Shown here: positions 1-5,139 of the stretch, one piece after another
Position numbering within the stretch: position 1 is the stretch's first letter
Layout of the letters: every line of letters starts with the position of its first letter
NCBI GenBank assembly: GCA_946402595.1
Contig: CAMIWY010000128.1
Location: forward strand, 1-5,139
DNA length: 5,139 nucleotides
Source: an uncultured Clostridia bacterium
GTDB lineage: Bacteria; Bacillota; Clostridia; Peptostreptococcales; Anaerovoracaceae
Reading direction: 5' to 3'
The notes under the pieces: generated by a model
What the model saw: only the letters and a program-made list of their open reading frames with translations
What the model was told of the DNA's origin: nothing
Database searches by the model: none
Translations under genes and position numbers: made by a program

Positions 1-1244
1 TGGCAGACCCCTCCAGGAGCGACAAGACTATATGTCTTGCGGTGTCGCCTTCTCTTCGTGCGCGAGGAGTCAGCAGCCGCGCCAGGGTGTTTGAGATACC
101 GAAGAGTTTTGAGTACATAATGGCGCCGCCGAGGATGAATCTGTACATAGAATATGCCGCAGAAATTTACAAAATATACCTCGATTATATTGCGCCCGAG
201 GACATGCATGTGTATTCTATTGACGAGGTTTTTCTAGACGTCACTCACTACCTCAAGCGCTACAATTGTTCGCCAAAGCAGATGGCTGAACTTCTTATGG
301 GAGAGGTGCAGCGCAGGATAGGCGTCAGGGCGACGGCGGGCGTAGGGACCAACATGTACCTGTGCAAGATCGCGCTGGACATACTGGCAAAACACGCGCC
401 TGACTTTATCGGCGTCCTGGATGAGAAGACGTATAAGGAAGTGCTGTGGGACCACACCCCGCTTACAGACTTCTGGCGCGTGGGCCCCGGAACGGCACGG
501 AGACTGGCCAAGATAGGGATAACCACCCAGCGTGGTATTGCGGAGGCAGACGAGGATCTTCTGTACCGCATCTTCGGCATAGACGCTGAGCTCCTTATCG
601 ATCATGCCAACGGCATCGAACCGACCAGGATATCCGACATCAAGGGATATAAGAATAAAAGCCACTCACTCAGCCGCGGGCAGGTGCTGATGAGAGACTA
701 TAACAACGATGAGGGAGAACTCATCGTCAAGGAGATGACTGAGCTCCTGTGCCATGAGATGACGGATCTCGGCATGGTGACTAAGAATGTCTCCATAGCT
801 ATAGGCTACTCAAATGCGCTCAAGGTACCGATGGCGCACGGCTCGGTCAGCTTCAGCGTCAATACTGATGCGGCTTCCATCGTAATACCGGCTGTTGCCG
901 GCCTGTACAGGAGCATCACGGATCCTGAATACCCGGTCAGGAGAGTCTTCATCAATTTCAATGACATAAAGTCGCGGGATGAAGACCGCCAGATGACACT
1001 GTTCGACCTTGCGGATATAGAAGCAAAGGATGAAGGCCGGACTGCCGGCGAGCAGAGAGAGTCCGGTTTTGCCGATCCTATCCAGGAGACGCAGACAAGG
1101 ATGAAGCGTGATGCTGCTCTTCAGGAAACCGTAAATTCCATCAGGAAGAAATACGGCAAGGATGCTATGATAAGGGGCATGGATCTTGAGGAGGCTGCGA
1201 CCACGATCGAACGCAATCACCAGAGAGGCGGGCACAGAGAATAG
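1..1244 (+). CDS. Y-family translesion DNA polymerase, UmuC/DinB-like (5' partial)
   Basis: Error-prone DNA polymerase that copies past damaged template bases. The frame is open back to the left edge and reads ADPSRSDKTICLAVSPSLRA from base 3, a conserved early stretch of this family, so the true start and the first catalytic Asp motif lie upstream. The GTG at 42 is internal. Counting residues from that GTG: the palm motif YSIDEVFLD at 58-66 supplies catalytic D61 and E62; TAGVGTNMYLCKIALDILAKH near 98-118 is the conserved palm/finger stretch; a helix-hairpin-helix thumb segment (WRVGPGTARRLAKIGI) lies at 145-160; the little-finger domain follows to about 305. QMTLF at 317-321 fits the sliding-clamp-binding consensus. 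The tail ATTIERNHQRGGH is typical of clostridial members. No frameshift is seen. The stop at 1242-1244 abuts the next ATG, implying coupled translation. Any LexA box would be off-window. The family is secure; DinB versus UmuC subgrouping is not. Confidence 0.95.
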   Translation, partial: ADPSRSDKTICLAVSPSLRARGVSSRARVFEIPKSFEYIMAPPRMNLYIEYAAEIYKIYLDYIAPEDMHVYSIDEVFLDVTHYLKRYNCSPKQMAELLMGEVQRRIGVRATAGVGTNMYLCKIALDILAKHAPDFIGVLDEKTYKEVLWDHTPLTDFWRVGPGTARRLAKIGITTQRGIAEADEDLLYRIFGIDAELLIDHANGIEPTRISDIKGYKNKSHSLSRGQVLMRDYNNDEGELIVKEMTELLCHEMTDLGMVTKNVSIAIGYSNALKVPMAHGSVSFSVNTDAASIVIPAVAGLYRSITDPEYPVRRVFINFNDIKSRDEDRQMTLFDLADIEAKDEGRTAGEQRESGFADPIQETQTRMKRDAALQETVNSIRKKYGKDAMIRGMDLEEAATTIERNHQRGGHRE

Positions 1245-1436
1245 ATGGGAAAGAAACCGAGATCTAAAATGCCCCGTGAGCAGAGGGCAAAACAGTTCGC
1301 TCCGTTTCAGGCCGTAGGAGGGCTCGATGAGGCGCTCCGGAGAGCCGAGGAGGAGCATCGCAGAATGCTGGAGACAGGGAATGTGGTCAACGTTCCTGTT
1401 GAAGATACAGATAATACAGAAGAAAACGAAGGATAG
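1245..1436 (+). CDS. Small YolD-like companion protein of the Y-family polymerase
   Basis: A 63-residue soluble, highly charged protein with no signal peptide or membrane segment. The N-terminal third holds a basic/aromatic motif, REQRAKQFAPFQAVGGLDEAL (residues 11-31), followed by a charged helix (RRAEEEHRRM) and an acidic tail. Small proteins with an RAxQFxPFxAL(K)G core commonly sit directly after UmuC-like polymerases in Clostridia, and I relate it to the YolD-like group on that basis; the biochemical role of these proteins is not established. The ATG immediately follows the polymerase TAG, so translation is probably coupled. A start at M9 (ATG at 1269, giving MPREQRAKQF) matches the conserved core equally well but has no better ribosome site. 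A role as polymerase partner is inferred from position. Confidence 0.75.
   Translation: MGKKPRSKMPREQRAKQFAPFQAVGGLDEALRRAEEEHRRMLETGNVVNVPVEDTDNTEENEG
1428..1433 (+). promoter_or_regulatory. Ribosome binding site of malic enzyme
   Basis: GAAGGA ends nine bases before the ATG at 1443 and overlaps the last codons of the preceding small gene. It supports this start over later in-frame ATGs. A second purine run, AGGGG at 1435-1439, is only three bases from the ATG and is probably too close. Confidence 0.55.
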
Positions 1437-1442
1437 GGGCAC

Positions 1443-2636
1443 ATGGAAAACAAAGTAAAAAGAGATTACGCTGCTGAATCGGAGAAGATGCATGAGAAGC
1501 TGCACGGCAAGATCGAGGTCATCTCGAGAGTGCCGGTAGATAATGACGATGATCTGTCGCTGGCATATACACCGGGAGTTGCAGAGCCTTGTCTTGAGAT
1601 CCAGAGGGATCCGGATATGAGCTATGAGCTTACAAGACGCTGGAACACCTGCGCTGTCATCACTGACGGATCGGCAGTGCTCGGACTCGGAGACATCGGA
1701 CCTGAGGCAGGCATGCCTGTAATGGAGGGAAAGTGCGTTCTCTTCAAGTCGTTCGGCGATGTAGACGCATTCCCGCTTTGCATCAAGTCCCATGACGTGG
1801 ATACGATCGTAGAGACAATATACCAGATATCCGGATCATTCGGCGGCATCAACCTCGAGGATATTTCTGCGCCGAGATGCTTTGAGATCGAGAGAAAGCT
1901 CAAGGAGAGGTGCGATATCCCTATTTTCCACGATGACCAGCACGGAACCGCAGTCATCACACTTGCGGGCCTCATGAACGCCCTCAAGGTAGTTGGCAAG
2001 AAGAGCGAGGATGTCAGGATAGTTACTTCGGGTGCAGGTGCTGCAGCAGTATCTATCACCAAGCTGCTCCTATCGCACGGATTTAAGAATATAATCATGA
2101 CTGACAGACGCGGCATCATTTATAAGGGCCGTCCTGAGGGCATGAACTGGATCAAGGAAGAGATGGCTGAAGAGACCAATCTCGAAGGAATGAAGGGCTC
2201 CCTGGCAGATGCGCTCAAGGGTGCAGACATCTTCATCGGAGTATCCGCACCGGGGCTCGTGACACCTGAGATGGTAAAGTCGATGGCTAAGGATCCTATC
2301 ATCTTCGCATGCGCCAATCCGACACCGGAGATTTTCCCGAACGAGGCCAAGTCAGCAGGCGCAGCCGTCGTTTCCACAGGCCGCTCCGACTTCCCTAACC
2401 AGATCAACAATGTTCTGGCATTCCCGGGAATTTTCCGCGGGACCTTCGACAGCATGGCAAGGACCATTAACGAAGAGATGAAGATCGCAGCTGCAGAAGC
2501 CCTTGCCGGACTCATTTCCGACGAAGAGCTCTCCGCTGACTACATCATTCCGAAAGCCTTCGACCACAGAGTCGGACCTGCAGTAGCCGCAGCCGTAGCT
2601 GATGCTGCAAGACGCACAGGTGTTGCCAGAAAATAA
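1443..2636 (+). CDS. Malic enzyme, short bacterial form (oxaloacetate-decarboxylating, NAD(P)-dependent)
   Basis: Cytosolic enzyme that oxidatively decarboxylates malate to pyruvate and CO2 while reducing NAD(P)+. At 397 residues it matches the short bacterial form and lacks the C-terminal phosphotransacetylase-like domain of MaeB. The N-terminal malic domain contains AYTPGVAEPC (41-50, catalytic Tyr42) and EGKCVLFKSFGDVDAFP (95-111, with K97 aligning to the catalytic Lys). The metal ligands are E139 and D140 in LEDISAPRCFEIE and D165 in HDDQHGTA. The NAD-binding domain begins with the Rossmann loop SGAGAAAVSI (196-205), then ANPTPEIFPN (291-300) and GRSDFPNQINNVLAFPGIFRG (313-333). D221 follows the second Rossmann strand, but short-form enzymes of both cofactor types carry Asp there, so NAD versus NADP is left open. 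All key residues are present. It lies six bases after the small gene and probably shares its transcript. Confidence 0.96.
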   Translation: MENKVKRDYAAESEKMHEKLHGKIEVISRVPVDNDDDLSLAYTPGVAEPCLEIQRDPDMSYELTRRWNTCAVITDGSAVLGLGDIGPEAGMPVMEGKCVLFKSFGDVDAFPLCIKSHDVDTIVETIYQISGSFGGINLEDISAPRCFEIERKLKERCDIPIFHDDQHGTAVITLAGLMNALKVVGKKSEDVRIVTSGAGAAAVSITKLLLSHGFKNIIMTDRRGIIYKGRPEGMNWIKEEMAEETNLEGMKGSLADALKGADIFIGVSAPGLVTPEMVKSMAKDPIIFACANPTPEIFPNEAKSAGAAVVSTGRSDFPNQINNVLAFPGIFRGTFDSMARTINEEMKIAAAEALAGLISDEELSADYIIPKAFDHRVGPAVAAAVADAARRTGVARK

Positions 2637-2873
2637 ATGGAAGACAACACACGCAGACAATTATCAATGAAATCGGCGGTCCCGCTGATAGCTGCAGTAG
2701 CAGTCGCCAGGGGATCGTCATTTATTTTCTCCAAACAGCTCCTGGATACGATGAAGCCGCTTAACCTGCTCGGAACGCTCATCCTGCACGAGCCGTTCGG
2801 CATCCTCAGCATCATAGGCGCAATCCTTATTATTGCAGCAATCGTGATACACAATCTGCTGCCCGAAAAGTGA
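2637..2873 (+). pseudogene. EamA/DMT-family permease remnant with internal in-frame deletion
   Basis: A 78-residue frame whose ATG directly follows the malic enzyme stop (TAAATG); no Shine-Dalgarno is visible, so any translation would be by coupling. Residues 15-45 resemble the first transmembrane segment of EamA-type drug/metabolite transporters, where WGSSFxFxK is usual; here it reads RGSSFIFSK (25-33), and TGG to AGG is one base change. Residues 47-78 resemble the very end of such proteins: LILHEPF (48-54, the LxEP hallmark of the second EamA repeat) followed by a last hydrophobic helix (GILSIIGAILIIAAIVI). Full EamA permeases are about 290-300 residues with ten helices, so roughly 220 residues between the ends are missing, with the join near LLG (44-46, bases 2766-2774). 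The frame stays open across the join. I read it as a dead gene; a retained two-helix microprotein is the alternative. An ATG at 2667 is a possible later start. Confidence 0.7.
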
Positions 2874-2874
2874 C

Positions 2875-2909
2875 AATGTGGCACTGGAGATGGCTCATTT
2901 TGACACATT
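2875..2909. repeat. Imperfect inverted repeat upstream of the TauE-family gene
   Basis: AATGTGGCA (2875-2883) and TGACACATT (2901-2909) are inverted copies, eight of nine bases pairing, around a 17-base spacer. The right arm is not followed by a T-tract, so it is a poor intrinsic terminator. Relative to the proposed start point at about 2927, the dyad is centred near -35, a usual place for an operator. No regulator gene is adjacent, so function is unknown. Confidence 0.35.
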
Positions 2910-2911
2910 TA

Positions 2912-2920
2912 TGATAGAAT
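2912..2920 (+). promoter_or_regulatory. Candidate extended -10 promoter of the TauE-family gene
   Basis: TGATAGAAT is a TGnTAnAAT extended -10 element, five of six bases matching TATAAT. Transcription would begin about seven bases further on, at or beside A2927, the first base of the start codon. No good -35 lies 16-18 bases upstream; the perfect TTGACA at 2900-2905 is only nine bases from the TAGAAT hexamer. Extended -10 promoters can work without a -35. Confidence 0.45.
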
Positions 2921-2926
2921 ACACCC

Positions 2927-3688
2927 ATGCCGGAAATTACTTGGACAACTTTCTTAATAGTATGCCCGCTTACCTTCCTTGGCGGATTCGTTGATGCAGT
3001 CGCAGGAGGGGGTGGCCTTATTTCGCTGCCTGCTTACATGATCGCGGGACTCCCGGCTCATTACTCGATCGCGACCAACAAGCTGAGCTCGGGAATGGGC
3101 ACGACGGTATCTACATACAGATTCGCAAAGAGTGGAAACATCCCGTGGAAGAGGGCGCTGCCGTGCGTCGTCATGGCGATGATCGGATCGAGTGCCGGTG
3201 CCAGACTAGCTCTTATGGTCGATGCAGAACTGTTCAAAAGGCTGATGCTGGTGATAATACCTGCTACCGCTTTCTATGTTCTGAGGACCAGGACGATGGA
3301 TGGAGAACCTGAGCCTATCGATGGCAGGAAGATGCTCATCCGCTCGTGCCTTGTTGCGCTGGTAATAGGTGTATACGACGGGTTCTACGGGCCTGGAACG
3401 GGAACCTTCCTGATACTTCTCCTGTCAAGCTTTGCAAAATTCAGGCTCGGAGAAGCCAACGGAGTGGCCAAGTCAATCAACCTTACGACCAATCTCACAT
3501 CGCTTGCAGTGTATCTGATGAACGGCAAAGTCATTCTGCTGCTCGGACTCGCAGGCGGTGTGTTCGGAATAATCGGAAACTATATTGGAGTATCCTTCTT
3601 CAATGAGAAGGGCAGCAAGGCGGTCAAACCGATAATGATCACCGTGCTCGTCATATTCTTCATCAGGATACTCACGGAAATAATGTGA
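2927..3688 (+). CDS. TauE/SafE (TSUP) family membrane permease
   Basis: Integral membrane protein of 253 residues, the usual size of the TSUP family, whose members move sulfite, sulfonates or other small organic anions. It has the family's two inverted-repeat halves. The first carries FLGGFVDAVAGGGGLISLPA (17-36) and ATNKLSSGMGTTVSTYRF (49-66). The second has the matching pair IGVYDGFYGPGTGTFLILLL (147-166) and ANGVAKSINLTTNLTSL (177-193). Hydrophobic helices fall at roughly 8-40, 77-97, 104-120, 138-168, 186-198, 201-222 and 234-250. The substrate cannot be read from sequence; the adjacent glycerate kinase makes a small organic acid a reasonable guess. No Shine-Dalgarno precedes the ATG (the preceding bases are ATACACCC), yet the first helix and glycine-rich motif begin right after it, so a much later start would remove conserved sequence. 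Confidence 0.88.
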   Translation: MPEITWTTFLIVCPLTFLGGFVDAVAGGGGLISLPAYMIAGLPAHYSIATNKLSSGMGTTVSTYRFAKSGNIPWKRALPCVVMAMIGSSAGARLALMVDAELFKRLMLVIIPATAFYVLRTRTMDGEPEPIDGRKMLIRSCLVALVIGVYDGFYGPGTGTFLILLLSSFAKFRLGEANGVAKSINLTTNLTSLAVYLMNGKVILLLGLAGGVFGIIGNYIGVSFFNEKGSKAVKPIMITVLVIFFIRILTEIM

Positions 3689-3694
3689 TACAAT
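3686..3694 (+). promoter_or_regulatory. Candidate extended -10 promoter of glycerate kinase
   Basis: TGATACAAT overlaps the stop codon of the permease gene (TGA at 3686-3688) and fits TGnTAnAAT. It would start transcription near 3701 and give a leader of about 48 bases. No convincing -35 is present. It differs by one base from the element upstream of the permease. Read-through from the permease transcript is also possible, since no terminator lies between the two genes. Confidence 0.35.
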
Positions 3695-3734
3695 CGGATA
3701 GAAAGAATGGGGAAACTAGAAGGGATAGTTAAAA

Positions 3735-3740
3735 AAGGGG
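3735..3740 (+). promoter_or_regulatory. Ribosome binding site of glycerate kinase
   Basis: AAGGGG, within a run of six A followed by four G, lies eight bases before the ATG at 3749 and selects that start. The nearby ATG at 3742 is out of frame. Confidence 0.6.
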
Positions 3741-3748
3741 TATGAAGC

Positions 3749-4978
3749 ATGAACAAGGAACTAAGAAATCACGCACAGAAGATAATCGATGCGGCGATAA
3801 AGGACAACCTGCCTGATGAGGCGGTAAGACACGCTCTTACGGGGCGTGAGTTCACAGGAAACCTGTATCTCATAGCCATAGGCAAAGCAGCATGGCAGAT
3901 GGCTGCTGCAGCCGATGAATGCCTCGGAGGCAAAGTGAAGGAAGGTCTCGTGATCACCAAGTATGATCACTCACAGGGACCGATCGCAAATTACAGAATA
4001 ATCGAAGCAGGACATCCGGTGTCGGATAAGAACTCATATGCAGCAGCACAGGCGGCGCTTGACATGGTCTCGGGACTCAGCAGTGATGACACAGTCCTAT
4101 TCCTTGTATCCGGAGGAGGAAGCGCGTTATTCGAAAAGCCGCTCGTCCCTGAGGAAGAGATGCAGGATGTGACAAAACAGCTCCTGGCCTGCGGTGCGGA
4201 TATTACTGAAATGAACACAATCCGCAAGAGGCTGTCGGCGGTAAAAGGCGGCAAGTTTGCCAAGGCATGTCCGGCGAAGGTCGTCGCTGTAGTCCTCAGC
4301 GATATTCTCGGGGATCCCCTCGACATGATCGCATCGGGACCTGCTGCACCGGATAAGTCACTGCGTGAGCAGGCGAAGGCTCTGGTGGCAAAATATGATC
4401 TCAAGCTGAGCGAGAAGGCTCTGAAGCTGCTGGATATAGAGACTCCGAAGCAGCTTGATAACGTAGAATCCCACATCGTCGGAAGTGTCAGGAGGCTGTG
4501 CGAGTCAGCAGCACAAACTGCCGCAGAGCTCGGATACGAGCCTCATGTACTGACCGACCAGCTATGCTGTGAGGCAAGAGATGCCGGTTCATTCCTTGCT
4601 TCTATCGCCCGCACACATGCAGACGATGGCAAAGCCCTCGCATACATTGCAGGCGGTGAGACGGTCGTGCATCTTACTGGCACGGGAAAAGGCGGCCGCA
4701 ACCAGGAGATAGCACTCTCAGCAGCTGCAGGCATAGCCGGACTTGATAATGTCCTTGTATTCTCGCTTGGATCGGACGGAACTGACGGCCCTACAGATGC
4801 GGCCGGAGGCATAGTCGACGGAAGCACCGCGGCCTGTCTTGCTGAGCAGGGGATATCAATAGATCAGGTGCTCGCAGACAATGATGCCTACACAGCACTC
4901 GGAAAGGCTGACGGCCTGATCATGACAGGACCGACCGGCACTAATGTGAACGACGTAGCCGTAGTATTAATAAAGTAA
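3749..4978 (+). CDS. Glycerate 2-kinase, GckA/TtuD (MOFRL) family
   Basis: Cytosolic ATP-dependent kinase converting D-glycerate to 2-phosphoglycerate, which enters lower glycolysis. Family members are often mis-annotated as hydroxypyruvate reductase (TtuD). At 409 residues it is near the usual 410-450. The N-terminal domain (about 5-240, DUF4147 type) has AIGKAAWQMA (43-52) with K46 in the position of the catalytic Lys known from the Thermotoga enzyme, VSGGGSALFE (120-129), NTIRKRLSAVKGGKFA (156-171) and SDILGDPLDMIASGPAAPD (184-202). The C-terminal MOFRL domain (about 295-405) has AGGETVVHL (301-309), GGRNQEIALS (315-324, with R317 the likely second catalytic residue), GSDGTDGPTDAAGGIVDG (341-358) and TGPTGTNVNDVAVVLI (393-408). 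Nothing is truncated. It follows the permease by 60 bases and is closed by its own terminator, so these two genes may form a small carboxylate-use unit. Confidence 0.93.
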   Translation: MNKELRNHAQKIIDAAIKDNLPDEAVRHALTGREFTGNLYLIAIGKAAWQMAAAADECLGGKVKEGLVITKYDHSQGPIANYRIIEAGHPVSDKNSYAAAQAALDMVSGLSSDDTVLFLVSGGGSALFEKPLVPEEEMQDVTKQLLACGADITEMNTIRKRLSAVKGGKFAKACPAKVVAVVLSDILGDPLDMIASGPAAPDKSLREQAKALVAKYDLKLSEKALKLLDIETPKQLDNVESHIVGSVRRLCESAAQTAAELGYEPHVLTDQLCCEARDAGSFLASIARTHADDGKALAYIAGGETVVHLTGTGKGGRNQEIALSAAAGIAGLDNVLVFSLGSDGTDGPTDAAGGIVDGSTAACLAEQGISIDQVLADNDAYTALGKADGLIMTGPTGTNVNDVAVVLIK

Positions 4979-4985
4979 ACTCAAC

Positions 4986-5035
4986 AGCGGTATAAACATT
5001 TCCGGAAGAAGGAAGTATTTATACCGCTTTGTTTT
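4986..5035 (+). terminator. Rho-independent terminator after glycerate kinase
   Basis: AGCGGTATAAA (4986-4996) and TTTATACCGCT (5018-5028) form a perfect 11-bp stem. An inner extension, TTCC (5000-5003) with GGAA (5011-5014), caps it with a seven-base loop. The descending arm runs straight into TTTGTTTT (5028-5035). The hairpin begins seven bases after the stop codon. The other strand has no comparable T-tract, so termination is mainly rightward. Confidence 0.9.
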
Positions 5036-5086
5036 GCCTTTGCCTTAAATAAGGCTGATCAGCGCAATGTAAAACGGAGTCCGCTG

Positions 5087-5135
5087 AACTGACCCCCAAA
5101 AGTTAGACCAAGAATTTAACTGGAGGAGGTCAGTT
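5087..5135 (+). repeat. Foldback inverted repeat at the IS end covering the transposase ribosome site
   Basis: AACTGACC (5087-5094) is perfectly complementary to GGTCAGTT (5128-5135), and after one mismatch CC (5096-5097) can pair with GG (5125-5126). The right arm includes the last two bases of the GGAGGAGG ribosome site. A competing 5-bp hairpin, AACTG (5118-5122) with CAGTT (5131-5135), uses the same right arm and leaves most of the ribosome site in its loop. Confidence 0.6.
5122..5129 (+). promoter_or_regulatory. Ribosome binding site of the IS transposase (orfA)
   Basis: GGAGGAGG is a near-perfect anti-16S match. The start codon is not in the window; with ordinary spacing it would fall at or just after the right edge. 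Confidence 0.65.
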
Positions 5136-5139
5136 TTAA

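Larger units (their letters stand above)
5085..5139 (+). mobile_element. Left end of an IS3-family (IS150-group) insertion sequence, truncated by the window edge
   Basis: The sequence TGAACTGACCCCCAAAAGTT, continuing AGACC, has the TG start and the ACTG-CCC-AGTT-GAC pattern of terminal repeats in the IS150 group of the IS3 family. The boundary at 5085 is inferred from the TG that normally begins these elements. The Shine-Dalgarno at 5122-5129 shows that the transposase (orfA then orfB in this family) reads rightward, with its start beyond 5139. Neither the other terminal repeat nor a target-site duplication can be seen here. The insertion lies about 50 bases past the terminator, in non-coding DNA. 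Confidence 0.78.

Noticed and set aside
42..44. GTG as the true start of the polymerase
   Set aside because: The frame is open to the left edge and the residues before it (ADPSRSDKTICLAV) are conserved in the family, so the start is off-window.
1399..1415. TTGAAG and GATAAT as an internal promoter for malic enzyme
   Set aside because: The two hexamers are only five bases apart, and neither has a suitable partner at normal spacing.
810..1793. Long open frame on the minus strand (about 327 codons)
   Set aside because: It lies opposite the polymerase, small gene and malic enzyme, has low-complexity composition, no recognisable domain and no ribosome site; it is a shadow of the + strand genes.
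2637..2873. Intact small multidrug-resistance-type permease
   Set aside because: SMR proteins are about 105-110 residues with four helices; this frame has two hydrophobic segments that match opposite ends of an EamA protein.
2900..2905. Perfect TTGACA as a -35 box
   Set aside because: No -10 lies 16-18 bases downstream (that position is at the start codon), and the TAGAAT hexamer is only nine bases away.
3346..3606. Second + strand open frame inside the permease gene
   Set aside because: It is out of frame with a clear TauE-family protein, is Arg/Ser-rich, and shows no family similarity.
5042..5055. GCCTTA-AA-TAAGGC as a second terminator
   Set aside because: The loop is only two bases and neither side is followed by a T-tract; the 11-bp stem just upstream is the real terminator.

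Overview
The window looks like chromosomal DNA of a low-to-mid G+C Gram-positive anaerobe, most likely a member of Clostridia (Eubacteriales). The grounds are a clostridial-type UmuC-like polymerase followed by a small YolD-like companion, frequent AGA/AGG and ATA codons, purine-rich Shine-Dalgarno sites, and an IS3-family (IS150-group) end of a type common in Firmicutes. A finer taxonomic assignment cannot be made from the sequence alone.

Layout, all genes on the + strand. (1) Bases 1-1244: a Y-family translesion DNA polymerase whose N-terminus lies off the left edge. (2) 1245-1436: a 63-residue charged protein starting on the base after the polymerase stop. (3) 1443-2636: a complete short-form malic enzyme. 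(4) 2637-2873: a 78-residue open frame starting on the base after the malic enzyme stop. It reads as an EamA/DMT permease with its middle deleted in frame. These four are packed so tightly (0, 6 and 0 bases apart) that they probably form one transcript. (5) 2874-2926: a short gap with an imperfect inverted repeat and an extended -10 element placed so that transcription would begin at or next to the next start codon. (6) 2927-3688: a TauE/SafE (TSUP) membrane permease with no visible Shine-Dalgarno. (7) 3689-3748: a gap with a second extended -10 element and a good Shine-Dalgarno. (8) 3749-4978: glycerate 2-kinase of the GckA/TtuD (MOFRL) family, closed by a strong intrinsic terminator at 4986-5035. 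(9) 5085-5139: the left end of an IS3-family insertion sequence running off the right edge, with its transposase ribosome site but not its start codon.

Functionally, the first block combines DNA-damage tolerance (polymerase and partner) with central carbon metabolism (malate to pyruvate), probably by chance of operon packing. The second block pairs an anion permease with glycerate phosphorylation to 2-phosphoglycerate, which would fit uptake or export of a small organic acid feeding lower glycolysis; the substrate link is inference. I see no clear new multi-gene system. The points most worth checking are the internally deleted permease, the possibly leaderless permease mRNA, and the foldback at the IS end that would mask the transposase ribosome site in read-through transcripts.
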